Assembly: GCA_964019055.1 (NCBI GenBank)
Contig: OZ025216.1
Span: 7,677,414 to 7,741,413, forward strand
From: Anthopleura xanthogrammica
Lineage: Eukaryota > Cnidaria > Anthozoa > Actiniaria > Actiniidae
Direction: 5' to 3'
Length of the DNA: 64,000 bases
Position numbers and translations under genes: made by a program. A model generated the notes under the pieces. It saw only the letters and a list, made by a program, of their open reading frames with translations. It had not been told where the DNA came from and did not search any database. Shown piece by piece: positions 1 through 15,700 of the stretch. How positions within the stretch are numbered: the stretch's first letter is position 1; each line of letters opens with the position of its first letter.

Positions 1-454
1 CAGGATAAAAGAACAAAGAAATTAAAGAATTAGAAACTCAGTGATGAAGATAAAACAAGGACTAAGGGACTCGATTCTGAGAAATCTTGAATCAAATAGA
101 CTGTGACGTTCCGTGTTAAAGTTGCGATAATCAGTACAAGTGAAGATTCCCAAGACTGTCTGGGCTGTAAAACAGATAAAATATAATTTTTACCCACCTT
201 TTTGCACTCAGTTTTGGCACTTTTAAGGGGATATGTTTTCCTTTATACGAAGATGAGTTGAGTTCTCCATGCAATTTCCGTCTTTGTACGTACTTTCAAG
301 AAACCTGCATCCTTGCGTGACGTCACGCGAACCACAGGCTTCCCATAGAAAGACCAACAAAGCCGGTTTGGATCCAGGTGAATAGTTTTATATAAATAAA
401 CTCGTTTATCCCGACCATTAAATAGACCATAAACTCCTTGCATCACTTATGAAT
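1..454. other. Left flank of unit 1, no gene seen
   Basis: This AT-rich sequence is repeated at 41527-41980 and 54054-54499. It contains one palindromic TGACGTCA (318-325, CRE-like) inside a longer inverted GCGTGACGTCACGC. I see no convincing reading frame, and the short frames present differ between units. The repeat of this block marks where the large unit restarts. Confidence 0.5.
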
Positions 455-538
455 GCAGCTCAATTTGGAGGACAAAACAATATGTTCCAATTCTCAGGAG
501 ATTGAAATTCCTTTATTTTCTCCTCCAAATTGAGCTGC
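455..538. mobile_element. 84-bp hairpin element, copy 1
   Basis: Perfect 18-bp inverted ends (GCAGCTCAATTTGGAGGA at 455-472, its complement at 521-538) enclose a 48-bp loop. CCTTGCA and TGCAAGG outside the arms are also inverted, so the structure may be larger. It fits a non-autonomous fold-back element or a structured regulatory hairpin. No target-site duplication was identified. Confidence 0.6.
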
Positions 539-979
539 TTTGACGTCGCGTGCAAGGGATCTATACAGTAAAATACGACTCATTAAAACAGCTAACGTTT
601 ATTTCTGTTCAATTCTTGACTGAAATACAATTGTGTTGCTTTTAAAACTTATCAACATGATGACAGATAAAGTCCTAGTTACAATGCATAGGACACTGCA
701 GCCCACATTCTATATAAAAGCTCTAATACTATGGATTACATTTGCAGCTCATAGCAGGTAAAGTAGTTAGAGTATGACTGGCTCCCCAATGAACCTAGCC
801 TAATAAGTCCTAGCTAGTTACAGGGTTCGTACATGATCCTCTGTGAGAATTTCCAAAACTTTCCAAAGCCTTTTGACTCAAATTTCCAAAATTACACAAA
901 GCGCAAAACTGAAGCCAAATTCATGGATCTGAAAGATTCAACATATTACATTTACAACGAAAACAATTATTTGCAAGTC
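539..979. other. Conserved non-coding stretch, no gene seen
   Basis: This stretch is repeated with few changes at 42065-42505 and 54584-55024. It is AT-rich and has no credible coding frame, and I see no repeat structure inside it. Confidence 0.4.
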
Positions 980-1213
980 ATGAAGGTTTATACTTCCAAA
1001 ATGTAAATGACAGGCTTCATTTAATATACAAATAACAGGTTCACAGAAAAAGTATTTAATAAGCATCATCATTATACTCATGGTTTTCACAATGTTTACA
1101 GTAAATTTTGGTGTCTGATAATGGCCAGTGTTTAGTATTATAAGTAAAACAAATATACTCAAAAGCCTGGGGTGACGTCACGGTCATTATCATATTGAAG
1201 TATAAACCTTCAT
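980..1213. mobile_element. CRE-containing fold-back element, copy 1 (left arm damaged)
   Basis: The ends ATGAAGGTTTATACTTCC and its complement are inverted. In units 2 and 3 both arms also contain the CRE palindrome TGACGTCA. Here the left arm has lost that CRE block (AATGACAGG replaces a longer stretch), while the right arm keeps it at 1173-1180. The element sits about 0.55 kb before the minisatellite. Confidence 0.6.
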
Positions 1214-1387
1214 ATCTTAAAGAAGCAACACTCAAATGAAGAAATATATTACCATTCAACTAGTCGCTTCATGTAGAATTGATGCAGAAAGTATTGTATC
1301 AGGGGTAAGGTGCACTTTAAAAGTATGTGTTAGCGATTCTGAATGAATGATTTAATTCTTTAATTGCTAGGCAACATGTGGAATGGA

Positions 1388-1562
1388 TTGGAAACTGAGT
1401 AGGATAAGTGGAAAGAAAAGAAAAAAGTGAAGATGAGAAGACAAGAGAGCGGAAAAGAGGACAGCAAAAGAGGATGGGAAACTGAAACAAAGAGAAGAAA
1501 GGAAATCAAGGCAATGAAATGAAAAGTAAAAAGAGAAACGGAAATGAAATAGAATGAATGCA
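1388..1562. repeat. Purine-rich low-complexity tract, unit 1
   Basis: The plus strand is almost entirely A and G (GAAAAG, GAGAAG and AAGAGG motifs), without a fixed period. It lies just left of the minisatellite, whose plus strand is also about 70 percent purine, so purine bias runs across both. Shorter versions are at 42902-43047 and 55420-55565. Reading frames on the minus strand here are only Ser/Phe/Leu-rich products of this bias. Confidence 0.6.
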
Positions 1563-2142
1563 TGAACTATGAGAAGTTAAAAAGAAGAGCACTAATGGTT
1601 GTACTGAAATGTTTCAGTAAATTAAATTTACCGAATAAATTTTTAATGTTTTTCTTGCATGGCTTTGTGACATTTTATATTTTTGGTCACGTGATATCCG
1701 TTTAGCACTGAAACAATAGCACAAAGGAATTATCATATACCTCTGGGGGGGGAAACAGAAAACTGAGGATAAACGAAAAGGAATAAAAATTGAATGTACA
1801 CGAGATCGATTGGATGAACGAAAAGTGATAAGAATGTACACGCGATGGATTGGATGAACGAAAAGGAATAAAAATGTACACGAGATGGATTGGATGACCG
1901 AAAAGGAATAAGAATGTACACGAGATGGATTGGATGAACGAAAAGGAATAAGAATGTACACGAGATGGATTGGATGAACAAAAAGGAATAAGAATGTACA
2001 CGAGATGGATTGGATGAACGCATAGGAATAAGAATGTACACGAGATGGATTGGATGAACGCATAGGATTAAGAATGTACACGAGATGGATTGGATGAACG
2101 CATAGGAATAAGAATGTACACGAGATGGATTGAATTTATGCA

Positions 2143-5100
2143 TCAGAATAAGAATGTACACGAGATGGATTGAATTAATGCATAAGAATAAGAATGTACA
2201 CGAGATGGATTGGATGAACGCATAGGAATAAGAATGTACACGAGATGGATTGAATTAATGCATAAGAATAAGAATGTACACGAGATGGATTGGATGAACA
2301 AATAGGAAAAAGAATGAACACGAGATGGATTTGATGAACACATAGGAATAAGAATGTACACGAGATGGATTGGATGAACGCATAGGAATAAGAATGTACA
2401 CGAGATGGATTGGATGAACGCATAGGATTAAATGTACACGAGATGGATTTGATGAACGCATAGGAATAAGAATGTACACGAGATGGATTGGATGAACGCA
2501 TAGGATTAAGAATGTACACGAGATGGATTGGATGAACGCATAGGAATAAGAATGTACACGAGATAGATTGGATGAATAAATAGGAATAAGAATGTACACG
2601 AGATAGATTGGATGAATGCATAAGAATAAGAATGTACACGAGATGGATTGGATAAACGCATAGGAATAAGAATGTACACGAGATGGATTGAATGAATGCA
2701 TAGAAATAAGAATGTACACGAGATGGATTGGATGAACAAATATGAATAAGAATGTACACGAGATGGATTGAATTAATGCATAAGAATAAGAATGTACACG
2801 AGATGGATTGGATGAACAAATAGGAAAAAGAATGAACACGAGATGGATTTGATGAACACATAGGAATAAGAATGTACACGAGATGGATTGGATGAACGCA
2901 TAGGAATAAGAATGTACACGAGATGGATTTGATGAACGCATAGGAATAAGAATGTACACGAGATGGATTTGATGAACGCATAGGAATAAGAATGTACACG
3001 AGATGGATTGGATGAACGCATAGGATTAAGAATGTACACGAGATGGATTGGATGAACGCATAGGAATAAGAATGTACACGAGATAGATTGGATGAATAAA
3101 TAGGAATAAGAATGTACACGAGATAGATTGGATGAATGCATAAGAATAAGAATGTACACGAGATGGATTGGATGAACGCATAGGAATAAGAATGTACACG
3201 AGATGGATTGGATGAACGCATAGGAATAAGAATGTACACGAGATGGATTGGATGAACGCATAGGATTAAGAATGTACACGAGATGGATTGGATGAACGCA
3301 TAGGAATAAGAATGTACACGAGATGGATTGAATTTATGCATCAGAATAAGAATGTACACGAGATGGATTGAATTAATGCATAAGAATAAGAATGTACACG
3401 AGATGGATTGGATGAACGCATAGGAATAAGAATGTACACGAGATGGATTGAATTAATGCATAAGAATAAGAATGTACACGAGATGGATTGGATGAACAAA
3501 TAGGAAAAAGAATGAACACGAGATGGATTTGATGAACACATAGGAATAAGAATGTACACGAGATGGATTGGATGAACGCATAGGAATAAGAATGTACACG
3601 AGATGGATTGGATGAACGCATAGGATTAAATGTACACGAGATGGATTTGATGAACGCATAGGAATAAGAATGTACACGAGATGGATTGGATGAACGCATA
3701 GGATTAAGAATGTACACGAGATGGATTGGATGAACGCATAGGAATAAGAATGTACACGAGATAGATTGGATGAATAAATAGGAATAAGAATGTACACGAG
3801 ATAGATTGGATGAATGCATAAGAATAAGAATGTACACGAGATGGATTGGATAAACGCATAGGAATAAGAATGTACACGAGATGGATTGAATGAATGCATA
3901 GAAATAAGAATGTACACGAGATGGATTGGATGAACAAATATGAATAAGAATGTACACGAGATGGATTGAATTAATGCATAAGAATAAGAATGTACACGAG
4001 ATGGATTGGATGAACAAATAGGAAAAAGAATGAACACGAGATGGATTTGATGAACACATAGGAATAAGAATGTACACGAGATGGATTGGATGAACGCATA
4101 GGAATAAGAATGTACACGAGATGGATTTGATGAACGCATAGGAATAAGAATGTACACGAGATGGATTTGATGAACGCATAGGAATAAGAATGTACACGAG
4201 ATGGATTGGATGAACGCATAGGATTAAGAATGTACACGAGATGGATTGGATGAACGCATAGGAATAAGAATGTACACGAGATAGATTGGATGAATAAATA
4301 GGAATAAGAATGTACACGAGATAGATTGGATGAATGCATAAGAATAAGAATGTACACGAGATGGATTGGATGAACGCATAGGAATAAGAATGTACACGAG
4401 ATGGATTGAATGAATGCATAGGATTAAGAATGTACACGAGATGGATTGGATGAACGCATAGGAATAAGAATGTACACGAGATGGATTGAATTTATGCATC
4501 AGAATAAGAATGTACACGAGATGGATTGAATTAATGCATAAGAATAAGAATGTACACGAGATGGATTGGATGAACGCATAGGAATAAGAATGTACACGAG
4601 ATGGATTGAATTAATGCATAAGAATAAGAATGTACACGAGATGGATTGGATGAACAAATAGGAAAAAGAATGAACACGAGATGGATTTGATGAACACATA
4701 GGAATAAGAATGTACACGAGATGGATTGGATGAACGCATAGGAATAAGAATGTACACGAGATGGATTGGATGAACGCATAGGATTAAATGTACACGAGAT
4801 GGATTTGATGAACGCATAGGAATAAGAATGTACACGAGATGGATTGGATGAACGCATAGGATTAAGAATGTACACGAGATGGATTGGATGAACGCATAGG
4901 AATAAGAATGTACACGAGATAGATTGGATGAATAAATAGGAATAAGAATGTACACGAGATAGATTGGATGAATGCATAAGAATAAGAATGTACACGAGAT
5001 GGATTGGATAAACGCATAGGAATAAGAATGTACACGAGATGGATTGAATGAATGCATAGAAATAAGAATGTACACGAGATGGATTGGATGAACAAATATG

Positions 5101-5700
5101 AATAAGAATGTACACGAGATGGATTGAATTAATGCATAAGAATAAGAATGTACACGAGATGGATTGGATGAACAAATAGGAAAAAGAATGAACACGAGAT
5201 GGATTTGATGAACACATAGGAATAAGAATGTACACGAGATGGATTGGATGAACGCATAGGAATAAGAATGTACACGAGATGGATTTGATGAACGCATAGG
5301 AATAAGAATGTACACGAGATGGATTTGATGAACGCATAGGAATAAGAATGTACACGAGATGGATTGGATGAACGCATAGGATTAAGAATGTACACGAGAT
5401 GGATTGGATGAACGCATAGGAATAAGAATGTACACGAGATAGATTGGATGAATAAATAGGAATAAGAATGTACACGAGATAGATTGGATGAATGCATAAG
5501 AATAAGAATGTACACGAGATGGATTGGATGAACGCATAGGAATAAGAATGTACACGAGATGGATTGAATGAATGCATAGAAATAAGAATGTACACGAGAT
5601 GGATTGGATGAACAAATATGAATAAGAATGTACACGAGATAGTTGGATGAACAAATAGGAATAAGAATGTACACGAGATAGTTGGATGAACAAATAGGAA
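2143..5700. repeat. Higher-order repeat of about 1.2 kb, three copies
   Basis: Inside the array the same ordered series of monomer variants restarts at about 2143, 3341 and 4499. The shifts are 1198 and 1158 bp, that is 30 or 29 monomers less 2 bp from one 38-bp monomer. The same series recurs at 8250. The order of variants is kept, so whole blocks duplicated rather than single monomers. Confidence 0.85.
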
Positions 5701-8700
5701 TTAGAATGTACACGAAATGGATTGGATGAACACATAGGAATAAGAATGTACACGAGATGGATGTGATGAACGCATAGGAATAAGAATGTACACGAGATGG
5801 ATTGAATGAATGCATAAGAATAAGATGTATGAATGCATAGAAATAAGAATGTACACGAGATGGATTGGATGAACGTATAGGAATAAGAATGTACACAAGC
5901 TTGATTGAATGTATCCATAAGAATAAGATGAATGAATGCATAGAAATAAGAATGTACACGAGATGGATTGGATGAACGCATAGGAATAAGAATGTACACG
6001 AGCTGGATTGAATGAATGCATAAGAATAAGATGAATGAATGCATAGAAATAAGAATGTACACGAGATGGATTGGATGAACACATAGGAATAAGAATGAAC
6101 ACGAGATGGATTGGATGAACGCATAGGAATAAGAATGTATACCAGATGGATTAGATGAACGCATAGGAATAAGAATGTACACGAAATGGATTGGAAGAAC
6201 AAATAGAAATAAAAATGTAAACGAGATAGATTGCATGGATGAACAAATGGGAATAAGAATGTACACGCGATGGATTTGATGAACGCAAAGGAATAAGAAT
6301 GTACACGAGATGGATTGGATGACCGAAAAAGAATAAGAATGTACACGAGATGGATTGGATGAACGAAAAGGAATAAGAATGTACACGAGATGGATTGGAT
6401 GAACAAAAAGGAATAAGAATGTACACGAGATGGATTGGATGAACGAAAAGGAATAAGAATGTACACGAGATGGATTGGATGAACAAAAAGGAATAAGAAT
6501 GTACACGAGATGGAATGGATGAACGCATAGGAATAAGAATGTACACGAGATGGATTGAATTAATGCATCAGAATAAGAATGTACACGAGATGGATTGGAT
6601 GAACAAATAGGAAAAAGAATGAACACGAGATGGATTTGATGAACACATAGGAATAAGAATGTACACGAGATGGATTGGATGAACGCATAGGAATAAGAAT
6701 GTACACGAGATGGATTGGATGAAAAAAAAAAGAATAAGAATGTACACGAGATGGATTGGATGAACGCATAGGAATAAGAATGTACACGAGATGGATTGGA
6801 TGACCGAAAAGGAATAAGAATGTACACGAGATGGATTGGATGAACGAAAAGGAATAAGAATGTACACGAGATGGATTGGATGAACAAAAAGGAATAAGAA
6901 TGTACACGAGATGGATTGGATGAACGCATAGGAATAAGAATGTACACGAGATGGATTGGATGAACGCATAGGATTAAGAATGTACACGAGATGGATTGGA
7001 TGAACGCATAGGAATAAGAATGTACACGAGATGGATTGAATTTATGCATCAGAATAAGAATGTACACGAGATGGATTGAATTAATGCATAAGAATAAGAA
7101 TGTACACGAGAAGGATTGAATGAACGCATAGGAATAAGAATGTACACGAGATGGATTGAATTAATGCATAAGAATAAGAATGTACACGAGATGGATTGGA
7201 TGAACAAATAGGAAAAAGAATGAACACGAGATGGATTTGATGAACACATAGGAATAAGAATGTACACGAGATGGATTGGATGAACGCATAGGAATAAGAA
7301 TGTACACGAGATGGATTGGATGAAAAAAAAGGAATAAGAATGTACACGAGATGGATTGGATGAACGCATAGGAATAAGAATGTACACGAGATGGATTGGA
7401 TGAACAAAAAGGAATAAGAATGTACACGAGATGGATTGGATGAACAAATTGGAAAAAAGAATGAACACGAGATGGATTTGATGAACACATAGGAATAAGA
7501 ATGTACACGAGATGGATATGATGAACGCATAGGAATAAGAATGTACACGAGATGGATTGGATGAACAAAAAGGAATAAGAATGTACACGAGATGGATCGG
7601 ATGAACGAAAAGGAATAAGAATGTACACGAGATGGATTGGAAGAACAAAAAGTAATAAGAATGTACACGAGATGGATTAGATGAACGCATAGGAATAAGA
7701 ATGTACACGAGATGGATTGAATTAATGCATAAGAATAAGAATGTACACGAGATGGATTGGATGAACAAATAGGAAAAAGAATGAACACGAGATGGATTTG
7801 ATGAACACATAAGAATAAGAATGTACACGAGATGGATTTGATGAACGCATAGGAATAAGAATGTACACGAAATGGATTGGATGAACGCATAGGATTAAGA
7901 ATGTACACGAAATGGATTGGATGAACACATAGGAATAAGAATGTACACGAGATAGATTGAATGAATAAATAGAAATAAGAATGTACACGAGATAGATTGC
8001 ATGAACGCATAGGAATAAGAATGTACACGAGATGGATTGAATTATTGCATAAGAATAAGAATGTACACGAGATGGATTGGATGAACGCATAGGAATAAGA
8101 ATGTACAGGAGATGGATTGAATTAATGCATAAGAATAAGAATGTACACGAGATGGATTGAATTAATGCATAAGAATAAGAATGTACACGAGATGGATTGG
8201 ATGAACTCATAGGAATAAGAATGTACACGAGATGGATTGAATTTATGCATCAGAATAAGAATGTACACGAGATGGATTGAATTAATGCATAAGAATAAGA
8301 ATGTACACGAGATGGATTGGATGAACGCATAGGAATAAGAATGTACACGAGATGGATTGAATTAATGCATAAGAATAAGAATGTACACGAGATGGATTGG
8401 ATGAACAAATAGGAAAAAGAATGAACACGAGATGGATTTGATGAACACATAGGAATAAGAATGTACACGAGATGGATTGGATGAACGCATAGGAATAAGA
8501 ATGTACACGAGATGGATTGGATGAACGCATAGGATTAAATGTACACGAGATGGATTTGATGAACGCATAGGAATAAGAATGTACACGAGATGGATTGGAT
8601 GAACGCATAGGATTAAGAATGTACACGAGATGGATTGGATGAACGCATAGGAATAAGAATGTACACGAGATAGATTGGATGAATAAATAGGAATAAGAAT

Positions 8701-11700
8701 GTACACGAGATAGATTGGATGAATGCATAAGAATAAGAATGTACACGAGATGGATTGGATAAACGCATAGGAATAAGAATGTACACGAGATGGATTGAAT
8801 GAATGCATAGAAATAAGAATGTACACGAGATGGATTGGATGAACGCATAGGAATAAGAATGTACACGAGATGGATTGAATTAATGCATAAGAATAAGAAT
8901 GTACACGAGATGGATTGGATGAACAAATAGGAAAAAGAATGAACACGAGATGGATTTGATGAACACATAGGAATAAGAATGTACACGAGATGGATTGGAT
9001 GAACGCATAGGAATAAGAATGTACACGAGATGGATTTGATGAACGCATAGGAATAAGAATGTACACGAGATGGATTTGATGAACGCATAGGAATAAGAAT
9101 GTACACGAGATGGATTGGATGAACGCATAGGATTAAGAATGTACACGAGATGGATTGGATGAACGCATAGGAATAAGAATGTACACGAGATAGATTGGAT
9201 GAATAAATAGGAATAAGAATGTACACGAGATAGATTGGATGAATGCATAAGAATAAGAATGTACACGAGATGGATTGGATGAACGCATAGGAATAAGAAT
9301 GTACACGAGATGGATTGAATGAATGCATAGAAATAAGAATGTACACGAGATGGATTGGATGAACAAATATGAATAAGAATGTACACGAGATAGTTGGATG
9401 AACAAATAGGAATAAGAATGTACACGAGATAGTTGGATGAACAAATAGGAATTAGAATGTACACGAAATGGATTGGATGAACACATAGGAATAAGAATGT
9501 ACACGAGATGGATGTGATGAACGCATAGGAATAAGAATGTACACGAGATGGATTGAATGAATGCATAAGAATAAGATGTATGAATGCATAGAAATAAGAA
9601 TGTACACGAGATGGATTGGATGAACGTATAGGAATAAGAATGTACACAAGCTTGATTGAATGTATCCATAAGAATAAGATGAATGAATGCATAGAAATAA
9701 GAATGTACACGAGATGGATTGGATGAACGCATAGGAATAAGAATGTACACGAGCTGGATTGAATGAATGCATAAGAATAAGATGAATGAATGCATAGAAA
9801 TAAGAATGTACACGAGATGGATTGGATGAACACATAGGAATAAGAATGAACACGAGATGGATTGGATGAACGCATAGGAATAAGAATGTATACCAGATGG
9901 ATTAGATGAACGCATAGGAATAAGAATGTACACGAAATGGATTGGAAGAACAAATAGAAATAAAAATGTAAACGAGATAGATTGCATGGATGAACAAATG
10001 GGAATAAGAATGTACACGCGATGGATTTGATGAACGCAAAGGAATAAGAATGTACACGAGATGGATTGGATGACCGAAAAAGAATAAGAATGTACACGAG
10101 ATGGATTGGATGAACGAAAAGGAATAAGAATGTACACGAGATGGATTGGATGAACAAAAAGGAATAAGAATGTACACGAGATGGATTGGATGAACGAAAA
10201 GGAATAAGAATGTACACGAGATGGATTGGATGAACAAAAAGGAATAAGAATGTACACGAGATGGAATGGATGAACGCATAGGAATAAGAATGTACACGAG
10301 ATGGATTGAATTAATGCATCAGAATAAGAATGTACACGAGATGGATTGGATGAACAAATAGGAAAAAGAATGAACACGAGATGGATTTGATGAACACATA
10401 GGAATAAGAATGTACACGAGATGGATTGGATGAACGCATAGGAATAAGAATGTACACGAGATGGATTGGATGAAAAAAAAAAGAATAAGAATGTACACGA
10501 GATGGATTGGATGAACGCATAGGAATAAGAATGTACACGAGATGGATTGGATGACCGAAAAGGAATAAGAATGTACACGAGATGGATTGGATGAACGAAA
10601 AGGAATAAGAATGTACACGAGATGGATTGGATGAACAAAAAGGAATAAGAATGTACACGAGATGGATTGGATGAACGCATAGGAATAAGAATGTACACGA
10701 GATGGATTGGATGAACGCATAGGATTAAGAATGTACACGAGATGGATTGGATGAACGCATAGGAATAAGAATGTACACGAGATGGATTGAATTTATGCAT
10801 CAGAATAAGAATGTACACGAGATGGATTGAATTAATGCATAAGAATAAGAATGTACACGAGAAGGATTGAATGAACGCATAGGAATAAGAATGTACACGA
10901 GATGGATTGAATTAATGCATAAGAATAAGAATGTACACGAGATGGATTGGATGAACAAATAGGAAAAAGAATGAACACGAGATGGATTTGATGAACACAT
11001 AGGAATAAGAATGTACACGAGATGGATTGGATGAACGCATAGGAATAAGAATGTACACGAGATGGATTGGATGAAAAAAAAGGAATAAGAATGTACACGA
11101 GATGGATTGGATGAACGCATAGGAATAAGAATGTACACGAGATGGATTGGATGAACAAAAAGGAATAAGAATGTAGACGAGATGGATTGGATGAACAAAT
11201 TGGAAAAAAGAATGAACACGAGATGGATTTGATGAACACATAGGAATAAGAATGTACACGAGATGGATTTGATGAACGCATAGGAATAAGAATGTACACG
11301 AGATGGATTGGATGAACAAAAAGGAATAAGAATGTACACGAGATGGATCGGATGAACGAAAAGGAATAAGAATGTACACGAGATGGATTGGAAGAACAAA
11401 AAGTAATAAGAATGTACACGAGATGGATTAGATGAACGCATAGGAATAAGAATGTACACGAGATGGATTGAATTAATGCATAAGAATAAGAATGTACACG
11501 AGATGGATTGGATGAACAAATAGGAAAAAGAATGAACACGAGATGGATTTGATGAACACATAAGAATAAGAATGTACACGAGATGGATTTGATGAACGCA
11601 TAGGAATAAGAATGTACACGAAATGGATTGGATGAACGCATAGGATTAAGAATGTACACGAAATGGATTGGATGAACACATAGGAATAAGAATGTACACG

Positions 11701-12000
11701 AGATAGATTGAATGAATAAATAGAAATAAGAATGTACACGAGATAGATTGCATGAACGCATAGGAATAAGAATGTACACGAGATGGATTGAATTATTGCA
11801 TAAGAATAAGAATGTACACGAGATGGATTGGATGAACGCATAGGAATAAGAATGTACAGGAGATGGATTGAATTAATGCATAAGAATAAGAATGTACACG
11901 AGATGGATTGAATTAATGCATAAGAATAAGAATGTACACGAGATGGATTGGATGAACTCATAGGAATAAGAATGTACACGAGATGGATTGAATTAATGCA
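4499..12000. repeat. 3751-bp tandem duplication inside the array
   Basis: Block 4499-8249 is repeated at 8250-12000. Distinctive variant groups recur at a constant 3751-bp shift (for example 5129/8880, 5701/9452, 6560/10311, 7161/10912). Very few differences are visible, such as GGATATG near 7510 against GGATTTG near 11267, and GTAGACG near 11173. The block is not a multiple of 40 because it includes short monomers. The similarity implies a recent event. Confidence 0.9.
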
Positions 12001-12710
12001 TAAGAATAAGAATGTACACGAGATGGATTGGATGAACAAATAGGAAAAAGAATGAACACGAGATGGATTTGATGAACACATAGGAATAAGAATGTACACG
12101 AGATAGATTGGATGAACGCATAGGAATAAGAATGTACACGAGATGGATTGAATTAATGCATAAGAATAAGAATGTACACGAGATGGATTGAATTAATGCA
12201 TAAGAATAAGAATGTACACGAGATAGATTGGATGAACGCATAAGAATAAGAATGTACACGAGATGGATTGGATGAACAAAAAGGAAAAAGAATGTGCACG
12301 AGATGGATTTGATGAACACATAGGAATAAGAATGTACACGAGATGGATTTGATGAACGCATAGGAATAAGAATGTACACGAGATGGATTGGATGAACGCA
12401 TAGGATTAAATGTACACGAGATGGATTTGATGAACGCATAGGAATAAGAATGTACACGAGATGGATTGCATTAACGCATAGGATTAAGAATGTACACGAG
12501 ATGGATTGGATGAACGCATAGGAATAAGAATGTACACGAGATAGATTGGATGAATAAATAGGAATAAGAATGTACACGAGATAGATTGGATGAATGCATA
12601 AGAGTAAGAATGTACACGAGATGGATTGGATGAACGCATAGGAATAAGAATGTACACGAGATGGATTAAATGAATGCATAAGAATGAGATGAATGAATGC
12701 ATAGAAATAA

Positions 12711-15700
12711 GAATGTACACGAGATGGATTGGATGAACAAATAGGAATAAGAATGTACACGAGATAGTTGGATGAACAAATAGGAATAAGAATGTACACG
12801 AGATAGTTGGATGAACAAATAGGAATAAGAATGTACACGAAATGGATTGGATGAACGCATAGGAATAAGATGAATGAATGCATAGAAATAAGAATGTACA
12901 CGAGATGGATTGGATGAACGTATAGGAATAAGAATGTACACAAGCTTCATTGAATGTATGCATAAGAATAAGATGAATGAATGCATAGAAATAAGAATGT
13001 ACACGAGATGGATTGGATGAACGCATAGGAATAAGAATGTACACGAGCTGGATTGAATGAATGCATAAGAATAAGATGAATGAATGCATAGAAATAAGAA
13101 TGTACACGAGATGGATTGGATGAACGCATAGGAATAAGAATGTACACGAGATGGATTGAATGAATGCATAAGAATAAGATGAATGAATGCATAGAAATAA
13201 GTATGTACACGAGATGGATTGGATGAACGTATAGAAATAAGAATGTACACAAGCTTCATTGAATGTATGCATAAGAATAAGATGAATGAATGCATAGAAA
13301 TAAGAATGTACACGAGATGGATTGGATGAACGCATAGGAATAAGAATGTACACGAGCTGGATTGAATGAATGCATAAGAATAAGATGTATGAATGCATAG
13401 AAATAAGAATGTACACGAGATGGATTGGATGAACGTATAGGAATAAGAATGTACACAAGCTTGATTGAATGTATCCATAAGAATAAGATGAATGAATGCA
13501 TAGAAATAAGAATGTACACGAGATGGATTGGATGAACGCATAGGAATAAGAATGTACACGAGCTGGATTGAATGAATGCATAAGAATAAGATGAATGAAT
13601 GCATAGAAATAAGAATGTACACGAGATGGATTGGATGAACACATAGGAATAAGAATGAACACGAGATGGATTGGATGAACGCATAGGAATAAGAATGTAT
13701 ACCAGATGGATTAGATGAACGCATAGGAATAAGAATGTACACGAAATGGATTGGAAGAACAAATAGAAATAAAAATGTAAACGAGATAGATTGCATGGAT
13801 GAACAAATAGGAATAAGAATGTGCACGAGATAGATTGGATGAACGAATAGGTATAAGAATGTACACGAGATGGATTTGATGAACGCATAGGAATAAGAAT
13901 GTACACGAGATAGATTGGATGAACAAATGGGAATAAGAATGTACACGCGATAGATTTGATGAACGCAAAGGAATAAGAATGTACACGAGATGGATTGGAT
14001 GACCGAAAAAGAATAAGAATGTACACGAGATGGATTGGATGAACGAAAAGGAATAAGAATGTACACGAGATGGATTGGATGAACAAAAAGGAATAAGAAT
14101 GTACACGAGATGGATTGGATGAACGAAAAGGAATAAGAATGTACACGAGATGGATTGGATGAACAAAAAGGAATAAGAATGTACACGAGATGGATTGGAT
14201 GAACGCATAGGAATAAGAATGTACACGAGATGGATTGAATTAATGCATCAGAATAAGAATGTACACGAGATGGATTGGATGAACAAATAGGAAAAAGAAT
14301 GAACACGAGATGGATTTGATGAACACATAGGAATAAGAATGTACACGAGATGGATTGGATGAACGCATAGGAATAAGAATGTACACGAGATGGATTGGAT
14401 GAATGCATAAGAATAAGATGAATGAATGCATAGAAATAAGTATGTACACGAGATGGATTGGATGAACGTATAGAAATAAGAATGTACACAAGCTTCATTG
14501 AATGTATGCATAAGAATAAGATGAATGAATGCATAGAAATAAGAATGTACACGAGATGGATTGGATGAACGCATAGGAATAAGAATGTACACCAGCTGGA
14601 TTGAATGAATGCATAAGAATAAGATGTATGAATGCATAGAAATAAGAATGTACACGAGATGGATTGGATGAACGTATAGGAATAAGAATGTACACAAGCT
14701 TGATTGAATGTATCCATAAGAATAAGATGAATGAACACATAGGAATAAGAATGTACACGAGATGGATTGGATGAACGCATAGGAATAAGAATGTACACGA
14801 GCTGGATTGAATGAATGCATAAGAATAAGATGAATGAATGCATAGAAATAAGAATGTACACGAGATGGATTGGATGAACACATAGGAATAAGAATGTACA
14901 CGAGATGGATTGGATGAACAAAAAGGAATAAGAATGTACACGAGATGGATTGGATGAACGAAAAGGAATAAGAATGTACACGAGATGGATTGAATTAATG
15001 CATCAGAATAAGAATGTACACGAGATGGATTGGATGAACAAATAGGAATAAGAATGTACACGAGATAGTTGGATGAACAAATAGGAATAAGAATGTACAC
15101 GAGATAGTTGGATGAACAAATAGGAATAAGAATGTACACGAAATGGATTGGATGAACGCATAGGAATAAGATGAATGAATGCATAGAAATAAGAATGTAC
15201 ACGAGATGGATTGGATGAACGTATAGGAATAAGAATGTACACAAGCTTCATTGAATGTATGCATAAGAATAAGATGAATGAATGCATAGAAATAAGAATG
15301 TACACGAGATGGATTGGATGAACGCATAGGAATAAGAATGTACACGAGCTGGATTGAATGAATGCATAAGAATAAGATGAATGAATGCATAGAAATAAGA
15401 ATGTACACGAGATGGATTGGATGAACGCATAGGAATAAGAATGTACACGAGATGGATTGAATGAATGCATAAGAATAAGATGAATGAATGCATAGAAATA
15501 AGTATGTACACGAGATGGATTGGATGAACGTATAGAAATAAGAATGTACACAAGCTTCATTGAATGTATGCATAAGAATAAGATGAATGAATGCATAGAA
15601 ATAAGAATGTACACGAGATGGATTGGATGAACGCATAGGAATAAGAATGTACACGAGCTGGATTGAATGAATGCATAAGAATAAGATGTATGAATGCATA

